A DNA stretch of 8,828 nt from Candidatus Bathyarchaeum sp. (GTDB lineage Archaea; Thermoproteota; Bathyarchaeia; Bathyarchaeales; Bathyarchaeaceae): NCBI GenBank assembly GCA_003096255.1, contig PIXS01000371.1, positions 1 through 8,828 of the forward strand. Reading direction: 5' to 3'. How positions within the stretch are numbered: the stretch's first letter is position 1; the number at the start of each line of letters is the position of its first letter. Made by a program: the position numbers and the translations under genes. Positions 1 through 5,963 of the stretch are shown here, piece by piece. The notes beneath the pieces were generated by a model that was not told the DNA's origin, ran no database searches, and saw only the letters and a list, made by a program, of their open reading frames with translations.

Positions 1-108
1 GACAAAACTTTAGCAGACAACACCAAAGCAAAGAAGATACTGAACTGGAACCCTCAAGTGACTTTGAAAGAAGGACTGAAAAAATTAATAAGCTCAGGAA
101 AATACTAG
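1..108 (+). CDS. C-terminal end of an NAD-dependent epimerase/dehydratase-like protein (partial)
   Basis: Frame 1 is open from the window edge to a TAG at 106-108 and encodes the last 35 residues of a protein. The segment reads ADNTKAKKILNW, then NPQVTLKEGLKK. This matches the closing pattern of extended short-chain dehydrogenases such as UDP-glucose 4-epimerases and dTDP-glucose dehydratases (roughly 'AD-x-S-KAK-LGW-P-V-EEGL'). These enzymes interconvert nucleotide sugars using bound NAD. The Rossmann nucleotide-binding domain and the YxxxK active site would lie upstream of the window, so the exact reaction cannot be read. The UbiA gene starts 11 bases after the stop, with no promoter-like sequence between, so the two are probably co-transcribed. 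This suggests a link to lipid head-group or envelope sugar chemistry, which is inference only. Confidence 0.6.
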   Translation, partial: DKTLADNTKAKKILNWNPQVTLKEGLKKLISSGKY

Positions 109-119
109 GCTCGATTTAA

Positions 120-977
120 ATGGCTTCATTGAAAAAAAGGCTTAAAGCCGTTATTATGCTTTTACGGCCTCCATACTGGCTGATGACGGGTGGGCTCTCA
201 GTTTTAACAATGTTCACTTTGCTGAGAGGAATACCCGAATATGACCTGTTAGGCTTAGTTGTCTTGTCAGCAATCTGTATCAGTTCTGGCGGTTTTGCAT
301 TCAACGACTATGTTGACCAAGAGTCAGATGCTATAGTAAAACAGAACCGACCTATTCCGTCAAAAAGCTTAGAACCTTGGCATGTTCTTCTTATTGCAGT
401 GTTTTTGTTTGCGATTGGCCTTTGGGCCTCTTTCTCGATTAACTTGCTATGCTTTGGTCTTGCCTTGTTGGACACCATTCTCCTTGTGGTTTACTCAAAA
501 ATAATAAAAAAGTACGCTGGATTTTTCGGAAGTTTCCTTATGGGATTTCTTATTGGAACATCTTTTGTTTACGGTGAAGCCGCACTGTTTGGTACGTTCA
601 CTATGACTTCTCTTTCATTATCCTTCATGAGCATGGGTAGCATCGGGGGCAACGTGTTGCGGGATGTGCTAAGTTTAGAAGGTGACCAAAAAGCAGGATA
701 CGCAACCTTGGCCGCTAAACGTGGTCCAAAATTTGCAACTAAAGTAGGCGCCCTGTTCTTTCTGCTCAATGTGGCGGGTTCTCCTGTTCCGTATTTAGTT
801 GGTGCAGTTGGTTACGCTTACTTAATTCCGATAATTATTTGGGACATTATTCTGGTTGTTTCTGGTGTGGCTTTGCTTAGAAACCAAGAAGTTGATTGCG
901 TGAAGAAACATGAAAGATTAGTGACTAGGACAATGATATTGATACCAATAGCGCTAATTTTGGGGGCTTTGACATGA
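120..977 (+). CDS. UbiA-family prenyltransferase, probable geranylgeranylglycerol-phosphate geranylgeranyltransferase (DGGGP synthase)
   Basis: A 285-residue polytopic membrane protein with about nine hydrophobic segments. It carries both aspartate-rich motifs of the UbiA superfamily. The first is N62-D63-x-x-D66-x-x-x-D70, followed by NRPIPS at 76-81. The second is D182-x-x-x-x-E187-G-D189, preceded by R181. These Asp clusters bind Mg2+ and the prenyl diphosphate. A YSK at 125-127 also fits the family. Length and motif wording (FNDYVDxESD, RDVLSLEGD) are closest to archaeal DGGGP synthases. Those transfer a second geranylgeranyl group to geranylgeranylglyceryl phosphate at the membrane, the second ether-bond step of archaeal lipids. 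Another acceptor, such as a quinone or heme, cannot be excluded. The ATG at 120 is the first in-frame start, but no good Shine-Dalgarno precedes it; expression probably depends on the upstream gene. Its TGA overlaps the ATG of the next gene. Confidence 0.82.
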   Translation: MASLKKRLKAVIMLLRPPYWLMTGGLSVLTMFTLLRGIPEYDLLGLVVLSAICISSGGFAFNDYVDQESDAIVKQNRPIPSKSLEPWHVLLIAVFLFAIGLWASFSINLLCFGLALLDTILLVVYSKIIKKYAGFFGSFLMGFLIGTSFVYGEAALFGTFTMTSLSLSFMSMGSIGGNVLRDVLSLEGDQKAGYATLAAKRGPKFATKVGALFFLLNVAGSPVPYLVGAVGYAYLIPIIIWDIILVVSGVALLRNQEVDCVKKHERLVTRTMILIPIALILGALT

Positions 978-2470
978 CTTCAGACAAAGTTCTAAGAGAC
1001 ACCTTCAGCGTTTGCCCCGTTTGTTTGAAAAAGATAAAGGCACAAGTCGTGGAAAAAGACGGCAAAGTAGTGATTGTAAAGGAATGTGACGAGCATGGTC
1101 ACTTCAATGACACTTACTGGGCTAGAGCAGACATCTATCACAGAGCTGAACAATACAAGAAGCCCTCAGCTAAGCCCTATCAGGACAATTGTCCTCAAGG
1201 CTGTGGCGTAAACAACTGTCCTAATCACGTTTCAACTACCGTAATGGCAGTCATCGACGTAACCAACGAATGCGACCTAAGGTGCCCGATTTGCTTCGCA
1301 AATGCATCAAAGCCACCTGACCTTTACAGGCCAAGTTTGGAAAAAATTTATGGCATGCTCAAGTTTCTCAAAAACCAAGAGCTTCCTCCTTTGGCTGTAA
1401 TGTTTGCTGGCGGAGAGCCCACAGTTCGAGACGACATTGTGGAAATCGTGAAAATGGCGCATGAACTCAAATTCATGATTCTTCTTGCCACAAATGGAGT
1501 TAGGATGTCTCAGGACCCCGAACTGGTCAAGAACTTGAAGAAAGCAGGACTAAACATAGTATACCTGCAGTTTGATGGTCTTACTGATGCACCTTATGAG
1601 AAGTTGCGAAACGTGAAACTTCTTCCCAAAAAGTTGCGCCTTGTGGAGCTTTGTCGTGAGCAGGACATCGAAATAATTTTGGTTCCAACAGTTCAAGGTG
1701 GAATAAACGACAACGAAGTAGGCGACATCATAAAATTTGCTGCAAAAAACGTGGACATTATTCGAGGCATAGTTTTCCAGCCTATGTCGTTTACTGGCCG
1801 AACCGCTGAATACGTTTCTAGACAAAACAGAATTGACAACTCGTTACTTGCTCAAAAAATTGAAGAACAAACAAACGGAATGATTTCAGAAGAAGACATG
1901 TTCCCTGTTTCAGTTATGCTTCCGCCCTTACAAATAATGAACAGTTTCTTGTCTAAATCGTGGCCGCCCTTCACGCCCACGCCGTACTGTGGACTTTGGA
2001 ACTGGATACTTGTTTCCAAACAACGAAAAGACAAGTTCACGCCAATCAACCGTTTCTTGAACTTTGAGGCTTTCATGTCTGACCTGAAAAACCTCAATAT
2101 GCTAATTAAGAAACGAAAAATTGGAAAACTTGGAATTTACATGAGGTTGTTTCTTGCTTCCTTTAAATCTCTTGATTGGGGAAAGGTACAGCGCGAAGCT
2201 GGGCTTCTGAATGCAATTAAAACGTTGATTCAAATACACACTGACCCCTCGTATGATTCCCTTGGTTACATCAGGAGAAGAATGCTGTTGATCGGAGGCA
2301 TGGCCTTTATGGACCCCTACACTTTCGATGTAGAACGAGCACACAACTGCGTTATTCATTACATGACACCCGACAATCGAATCATTCCTTTCTGTGTTTA
2401 CAACATGTTCTACCGAAAAGATGTGGAAAAACAGTTCTGCACTCCAAGAATCCCTGCAAAAACCAAATAG
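974..2470 (+). CDS. Radical SAM protein of the tetraether lipid synthase (Tes/MJ0619) family
   Basis: A 498-residue protein, close to the roughly 500 of MJ0619/Tes. An N-terminal metal-binding segment has C14-x-x-C17 and C38-x-x-H41-G. A second cluster segment follows at C73, C77 and C82, then NH and STT. The radical SAM core begins with C100-x3-C104-x2-C107 followed by FANA, and has the SAM-binding AGGEP at 145-149 and LATNG near 175. Further cysteines lie at 339 (YCGLWNW) and in the tail at 459, 474 and 489, around the family pattern CVIHY...PDxRIIPFCxYN. Characterised Tes binds several Fe-S clusters plus a rubredoxin-like iron. It joins the phytanyl ends of two archaeol chains to form GDGT membrane lipids; paralogues make related chain bridges. 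The start overlaps the UbiA stop as ATGA, implying translational coupling and a shared lipid pathway. Family membership is clear; the exact substrate is inferred. An older idea of pterin methylation for MJ0619 is less likely here. Confidence 0.8.
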   Translation: MTSDKVLRDTFSVCPVCLKKIKAQVVEKDGKVVIVKECDEHGHFNDTYWARADIYHRAEQYKKPSAKPYQDNCPQGCGVNNCPNHVSTTVMAVIDVTNECDLRCPICFANASKPPDLYRPSLEKIYGMLKFLKNQELPPLAVMFAGGEPTVRDDIVEIVKMAHELKFMILLATNGVRMSQDPELVKNLKKAGLNIVYLQFDGLTDAPYEKLRNVKLLPKKLRLVELCREQDIEIILVPTVQGGINDNEVGDIIKFAAKNVDIIRGIVFQPMSFTGRTAEYVSRQNRIDNSLLAQKIEEQTNGMISEEDMFPVSVMLPPLQIMNSFLSKSWPPFTPTPYCGLWNWILVSKQRKDKFTPINRFLNFEAFMSDLKNLNMLIKKRKIGKLGIYMRLFLASFKSLDWGKVQREAGLLNAIKTLIQIHTDPSYDSLGYIRRRMLLIGGMAFMDPYTFDVERAHNCVIHYMTPDNRIIPFCVYNMFYRKDVEKQFCTPRIPAKTK

Positions 2471-2490
2471 TTCCTTTCCTGAAACTTTTA

Positions 2491-2516
2491 GCATCTGGCT
2501 GACAAAAGCTGGATGC
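2491..2516. terminator. Hairpin between convergent genes, probable transcription terminator
   Basis: GCATCTGGCT and AGCTGGATGC can pair over 10 positions (eight Watson-Crick pairs plus two G-U wobbles) around a 6-base loop, GACAAA. The hairpin lies 20 bases after the Tes-like stop and 43 bases beyond the stop of the convergent reductase gene. On the + strand it is followed by T-rich but interrupted sequence (CCATTTTCG, then GTTTATTCTGTTT), and it could serve both strands. Archaeal termination relies mainly on T tracts, so the role of the hairpin is inferred. Confidence 0.45.
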
Positions 2517-2559
2517 CAACCATTTTCGTTCAAGTTTATTCTGTTTGCTACCACATTCA

Positions 2560-3987
2560 TCAAAGAAGTTTGTAGTGATGCTCCATAAGATGATGGTAAT
2601 GTTCTGGTGGCATAAGCGAACGGAAAGCACGGTCAATAACTTCACTTAAAGCTGGGTGAATGTGCATTGAGTCGGTTATCGGTCTTGCGTTTTGCTCATG
2701 AGTGTACATCAAGGGTATAATTTCATGAATTAGAACAGAAGCGTTTGGTCCTATAATGTGGGCTCCCAGAATCTTCATTGTCTCTTGCTCTACAATAACT
2801 TTGACGAAAAAGTCATGAGCACCTATAGCTTCGCCTTTTGCGGTGTCCTCGTACCTGTAAAAACCGATCAGTATTTTGTCTGTTCCATACTGTTCTATAG
2901 CTTCAGTTTCTTTCAATCCAACAGAAGCAATTTCAGGGTAAGTAAACACAGCATGAGGGACCGCATGATAATCAGCTACTGTTTTGTGTTTTACCACAGC
3001 ATTATGATAGACCACTGCCGCTTCGTAGTTTGCTACGTGTTTGAACGGATACTTGCCGTTGGAGTCTCCCAGCGCCCAAACATTAGGCTGAGACGTCTCC
3101 AGATGCTCATTAACCATAATCCAGCCCCTTTTGTCAGTTTTTATGCCCCCTTTTTCAGGTTTTAGAACATCAGAAAGGGAAGACCGCCCCGTAGCAACCA
3201 ATATTTCGTCTGCAGTTAATTCAGTTTTCTTTTTGGTCTCACGGTTTACAGCAACAAGAACTTTTTTGTCCTTTGACTTTTTTGCTTCCTGAACTTCATA
3301 GTTAGTATAGATTGTAACATGTTTTCCCAGTTCTTTTTTAGCTAGATTCGAAACCTCTGGTTCCTCTTCAGGAATAAACTGAGGGTTTCTTCCAATGATT
3401 GTAACCTGTGAACCCATGGCCGATAGAAAGTGACCAAATTCTGCAGCTATGTATCCGCCACCTACTATCATGATGCTCTTTGGTAACTCGTTTATCTGAA
3501 GTATGGTGTCGCTGGTTAGGTAACTCGTTTTTTCGATTCCTTTTACTGGGGGTACAGCAGGCTTTGAACCAGTACCAAGAACTATCAACTTTGAGGTGAT
3601 TGTTTCTTTGCCAACCTTAATTCTGTACGGTGCAATAAACTCTGCTTCTTCTTTGTAGTAGTCCACATGTTTGGATTGGGTGAGTCCTTCACGAATGTCG
3701 TTTATGTCCTTGTTGATTGTTGTTCTCATTCTTTCCATGACTTTCTTGAAGTCAATTCTTTGTATTTTTGACTCTATTCCAAACACGTTTGCTTTTTCAA
3801 CTAGTCTGACTAAATCTGCAGGATAAAGAAGCAGTTTTGAAGGTATGCATCCCCTTGTTAAGCATATGCCGCCTGGTTGGTCTTTGTCTATGACTGCAAC
3901 CTTGGATTTTGGGTTGTGCTGAATCATTGCTTCCACAATTGATATCGCAGAACCAGTGCCAATACAAATTAAATCATACTGCTTCAT
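2560..3987 (-). CDS. Class I FAD-dependent pyridine nucleotide-disulfide oxidoreductase (dihydrolipoamide dehydrogenase/mycothione reductase-like)
   Basis: A 475-residue protein with the full fold of two-cysteine flavoprotein disulfide reductases. In order: the FAD-binding segment G10-T-G12-S-A; the redox-active C42-L-T-R-G-C47-I-P-S-K51; the NAD(P)-binding GGGYIAAEFG near 176-185; a second FAD motif with ALGD near 305-308; and a dimerisation domain ending in the H444-P-A-L-S-E449 dyad that completes the partner's active site. It should pass electrons between NAD(P)H and a disulfide in the cytosol. The GTGS opening resembles mycothione reductase more than the usual GxGxxG of lipoamide dehydrogenase. 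No 2-oxoacid dehydrogenase or lipoylation gene is nearby, so the substrate is open. The C-terminus is unusually His-rich (HYHHLMEHH). ATG 3985-3987 is supported by GAGGT at 3994-3998, 6 bases upstream. The stop is TGA. Confidence 0.85.
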   Translation of the reverse strand: MKQYDLICIGTGSAISIVEAMIQHNPKSKVAVIDKDQPGGICLTRGCIPSKLLLYPADLVRLVEKANVFGIESKIQRIDFKKVMERMRTTINKDINDIREGLTQSKHVDYYKEEAEFIAPYRIKVGKETITSKLIVLGTGSKPAVPPVKGIEKTSYLTSDTILQINELPKSIMIVGGGYIAAEFGHFLSAMGSQVTIIGRNPQFIPEEEPEVSNLAKKELGKHVTIYTNYEVQEAKKSKDKKVLVAVNRETKKKTELTADEILVATGRSSLSDVLKPEKGGIKTDKRGWIMVNEHLETSQPNVWALGDSNGKYPFKHVANYEAAVVYHNAVVKHKTVADYHAVPHAVFTYPEIASVGLKETEAIEQYGTDKILIGFYRYEDTAKGEAIGAHDFFVKVIVEQETMKILGAHIIGPNASVLIHEIIPLMYTHEQNARPITDSMHIHPALSEVIDRAFRSLMPPEHYHHLMEHHYKLL

Positions 3988-4055
3988 AACAAGACCTCAA
4001 GAACACGATAATTAGCATACAGTCTGCTTAAATTACTTCCTTAAATCGTACAAGG

Positions 4056-4067
4056 ATATAATTTTGG
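4056..4067 (-). promoter_or_regulatory. BRE/TATA-like promoter for the disulfide reductase gene
   Basis: Read on the - strand this is CCAAAA-TTATAT, resembling an archaeal BRE followed by a TATA box. Transcription would begin about 25 bases downstream, near 4033, giving a leader of roughly 45 bases before the ATG at 3987. The box lies just past the stop of the upstream 92-residue gene, so the reductase may have its own promoter within an 88-base gap. A second, weaker TTTAAG box lies near 4028-4033. Confidence 0.4.
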
Positions 4068-4076
4068 CTTTTTTAG

Positions 4077-4355
4077 TTAGTGCTGGTGGCCGTGTCCTTC
4101 GTTTTCTTCTTTTATGTGGTGAGCTACGTGAATTCCTAGTACAGTTGCCGAGCCTGCAGCGACCCCAAGCAGCAGTTCAGTAAGTAGACCGCTTTGGTAG
4201 AATAAGGCAAAAACTGCAAGTGCATCAAAAACCAGCGCTACCACCAGATATTGATAACACCAGCCCTTCATGCTCGTTCCGCCAGTAGGGTCGTTAATTC
4301 CAACTAATAACATCAAAACAAATAGCACTACAAAACCGATTGCAAAATAAATCAA
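4077..4355 (-). CDS. Small membrane protein with His-rich tail, unknown function
   Basis: A 92-residue protein that I do not recognise. Three hydrophobic segments lie at about residues 1-20, 34-53 and 57-78. A short Asp-Pro-Thr-Gly-Gly loop (22-26) links the first two. The tail after residue 76 carries six histidines (H76, H79, H80, H88, H90, H92) and three acidic residues, suggesting metal binding at a membrane face. The start is TTG at 4353-4355. The only nearby ATG (4358-4360) is out of frame and stops after two codons, and an in-frame TGA lies just upstream of the TTG. GGTGA sits 6 bases before the TTG. The gene has its own promoter, lies upstream of the disulfide reductase on the same strand, and diverges from the cobalamin-linked operon. 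A real gene is likely because of the promoter, ribosome site and membrane-protein pattern. Confidence 0.65.
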   Translation of the reverse strand: MIYFAIGFVVLFVLMLLVGINDPTGGTSMKGWCYQYLVVALVFDALAVFALFYQSGLLTELLLGVAAGSATVLGIHVAHHIKEENEGHGHQH

Positions 4356-4361
4356 AGCATT

Positions 4362-4366
4362 TCACC
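4362..4366 (-). promoter_or_regulatory. Ribosome binding site that selects a TTG start
   Basis: The - strand reads GGTGA, complementary to the 3' end of archaeal 16S rRNA, with 6 bases between it and the TTG at 4353-4355. It supports TTG over the out-of-frame ATG that lies in between. The same GGTGA element, at 7 bases, precedes cobY in this window. Confidence 0.6.
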
Positions 4367-4417
4367 AAACGTTCATTTTACAAAGTTGTTAGAGAAACGG
4401 TTTTGATGTTAGACCCC

Positions 4418-4430
4418 ATATAAACTTTCT
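4418..4430 (-). promoter_or_regulatory. Archaeal BRE/TATA promoter for the 92-residue membrane protein gene
   Basis: The - strand reads AGAAAG-TTTATAT, a purine/A-rich BRE-like element directly followed by a near-consensus archaeal TATA box. Transcription should start about 25 bases downstream, near 4396. That leaves a leader of about 40 bases that includes the GGTGA site. This is the best promoter match seen in the window. Confidence 0.55.
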
Positions 4431-4498
4431 GTCAAAGACTATTTCTGCGGTTTGTTAGTAAGACGTTGAATATTGTTGTTGACTGCCAAATCCTTAGC

Positions 4499-4512
4499 AG
4501 AAGATTTTAAAA
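4499..4512 (+). promoter_or_regulatory. Possible BRE/TATA promoter for the HemN-like/cobS/cobY operon
   Basis: AGAAGA followed by TTTTAAAA resembles a BRE and TATA box. Transcription would start near 4533, giving a leader of about 120 bases before the ATG at 4654. The region is AT-rich, so a chance match is possible. Confidence 0.33.
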
Positions 4513-4582
4513 GTTACAAAACATTAAAACAGGAAAAGCTCCACACGAGACAGCAAATACGGTTCTCTTAAGCTGGAGGAAA

Positions 4583-4627
4583 ACCAATCAACAAAATTTC
4601 CACCTCTATGTGCTGAACTGGATTGGT
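4583..4627 (+). repeat. Inverted repeat in the leader of the HemN-like gene
   Basis: ACCAATC (4583-4589) and GATTGGT (4621-4627) are perfect 7-base inverted copies separated by 31 bases. GAGG (4576-4579) could also pair with CCTC (4603-4606), interleaved with the first helix as a pseudoknot would be. The repeat lies just upstream of the start codon. It may be RNA structure, a regulator site or chance. Confidence 0.3.
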
Positions 4628-4653
4628 CTAAAAAACGGAGAAATCACAAAAGA

Positions 4654-5937
4654 ATGACAAAAAAAGACACAGAATCGTCAACTGTTTACGACAAAATAAT
4701 GCACTGGCCCCCTTTCACGTACAGAGACTATCCTCAAGTTGTTCCTGAAACCATTGAAGCTTTCAAAGAAATGCTGAACTCAGAGAACACTAGTAACCAG
4801 CGAAAAGAACTACAACCTTGGATACCCTATTGCAGCCTCAAATGCAGTTTTTGCTATTTCCCCACAGAACTTATTGCCAACAACAAGATGGCAACTTATC
4901 TGGATGCCTTGAAAGAATCTCTAACTAGGTACTCCAAAACAAAATATGTTAAAACCAGTGAGTTTTCCGAAATATACTTGGCAGGTGGCACCCCGAGTAT
5001 AATGTCTACTCAACAAACAATTGAGCTTTTGGAATTCTGCGAAAAAACGTTTAACATGAGTGATGACCGAGAAATCAAAGTGACTGGTTGTACTCACGAT
5101 TTTGATTACAACAAACTCAAAGCGCTTTCAGAATATGGTGTAGACCAGCTTGATTTGGGAGTACAAACCTTTGATGACAAAGTTCGAAAATCTGTTAACT
5201 TGCGTGACAAGTCACTAAACGCAGAAGAGACAATCAAGGCTGCCCACAAATTGGGTCTCCGTGTAAGTATTGATTTGATGTATAATTTACCTGGACAGGA
5301 TTTGAAAGTCTGGAGCAAAGACATACAACGAGCATTAGATTTGGATGTTGAAAGTGCAGACTGCTATGCTTTAGAAATTTATCCTGACACTAAGCTAGCA
5401 AAACAACTCGAGTCTGGAGATTTACCTCCTATGGCAGACCAAGACTCTGAAACAGAAACGTATCTAGAAGCAAAAAACACTTTCAAGGCTGCGGGATACA
5501 AAAAAACTTGCCACAATCGTTTCTCACGGATAGAGGAAGACTTCAAAGAACCTTGCATGGAAATTTTGGGCACTGGTGCTGGTTTCTTTATGGGCAATTT
5601 AGGCAAGTTTTCTTACGTGGACATTGAGCCATCTGACGCTTATGTTGATGCGGTAAACCGTGAAGAGTTTCCTATCTCTAAACTTTCGATGAGTTCTGAG
5701 GAAGATGAGATGGGCAAGATGATGATGCGTCTGTATATTCGTTTACCCGTGAACAAACAGGAGTTTAAGACCCGTTTTGGAAAATTGCCAGAAGACGTAT
5801 TTGAATCAGAAATTGACAAGTTGGTTAAGAAGGGCTTAATTGAAGTTGATGATAAAGAGATACGGTTGACGTCTTTGGGTGATGTTTGGCGTTTGAATGT
5901 TTGTTGGGAGTTTTCAAATCAACAAAACGAAAAATAA
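4654..5937 (+). CDS. HemN/HemW-like radical SAM protein, substrate unknown
   Basis: A 427-residue protein with the HemN-family layout: an N-terminal extension (1-55), a radical SAM domain and a C-terminal winged-helix-like HemN domain (about 345-420). The cluster motif is C60-x3-C64-x2-C67-Y-F69, followed by AGGTPS (110-115), DLGVQTFD (167-174) and IDLMYNLPGQ (206-215). F69, in place of a fourth cysteine, argues against oxygen-independent coproporphyrinogen oxidase and matches HemW. However, the HemW heme-binding HNxxYW is HNRFSR here (287-292), and the usual glutamate motif (ExNP) after GGTPS is TGCT (144-147). It may be a divergent heme or corrinoid enzyme, related to HutW/ChuW-type heme-opening proteins, or a radical SAM methyltransferase. 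The cobS start lies about 20-26 bases downstream, implying one operon with late cobalamin synthesis. ATG 4654 is the first start; GGAG lies 13 bases upstream. Confidence 0.72.
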   Translation: MTKKDTESSTVYDKIMHWPPFTYRDYPQVVPETIEAFKEMLNSENTSNQRKELQPWIPYCSLKCSFCYFPTELIANNKMATYLDALKESLTRYSKTKYVKTSEFSEIYLAGGTPSIMSTQQTIELLEFCEKTFNMSDDREIKVTGCTHDFDYNKLKALSEYGVDQLDLGVQTFDDKVRKSVNLRDKSLNAEETIKAAHKLGLRVSIDLMYNLPGQDLKVWSKDIQRALDLDVESADCYALEIYPDTKLAKQLESGDLPPMADQDSETETYLEAKNTFKAAGYKKTCHNRFSRIEEDFKEPCMEILGTGAGFFMGNLGKFSYVDIEPSDAYVDAVNREEFPISKLSMSSEEDEMGKMMMRLYIRLPVNKQEFKTRFGKLPEDVFESEIDKLVKKGLIEVDDKEIRLTSLGDVWRLNVCWEFSNQQNEK

Positions 5938-5952
5938 TAATTTGGTAATTTA

Positions 5953-5961
5953 GGTGGGTGA
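5953..5961 (+). promoter_or_regulatory. Ribosome binding site deciding the cobS start
   Basis: GGTGGGTGA contains GGTGG, 6 bases before a TTG at 5964, and overlaps a GTG at 5958. The spacing to TTG matches the other GGTGA-led genes here. The GTG would have only a weak GGTAA (5944-5948) in front of it, so TTG 5964 is preferred. Confidence 0.45.
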
Positions 5962-5963
5962 AT

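Larger units (their letters stand above)
4431..4653 (+). other. Intergenic leader upstream of the HemN-like gene
   Basis: This gene-free stretch separates the divergent 92-residue gene from the HemN-like gene. It holds a possible TATA box near 4505 and an inverted repeat at 4583-4627. Two short open stretches look somewhat protein-like: 4473-4571 (from TTG, 32 codons) and 4511-4657 (no start before GTG 4610), the latter ending across the ATG of the next gene as ATGA. Neither is convincing alone. No B12-box or tRNA-like sequence was found. A GGAG at 4637-4640 is the likely ribosome site for the ATG at 4654, at a rather long 13-base spacing. Confidence 0.4.

Noticed and set aside
2102..2645. 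Open frames on the - strand across the end of the Tes-like gene, and a 64-codon + frame at 2394-2588
   Set aside because: They are shadows of the Tes-like and reductase genes. No ribosome site, promoter or domain supports them.
2758..3165. 135-codon open frame on the + strand
   Set aside because: It lies wholly antisense to the disulfide reductase, whose motifs are continuous. Its product is Cys/Phe/Ser-rich with no recognisable domain.
4441..4653. Cobalamin riboswitch in the leader of the cobalamin-linked operon
   Set aside because: No convincing B12 box or expected multi-stem core was found. Only a small inverted repeat is present, and such riboswitches are not typical of archaea.
4610..4657. 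15-codon frame from GTG ending in ATGA on the HemN-like start
   Set aside because: Too short, with no ribosome site at useful spacing. Kept only as part of the leader observation.
4654..5937. Oxygen-independent coproporphyrinogen III oxidase (HemN)
   Set aside because: Residue 69 is Phe, where HemN has the fourth cysteine of CxxxCxxCxC, and the glutamate motif after GGTPS is missing.
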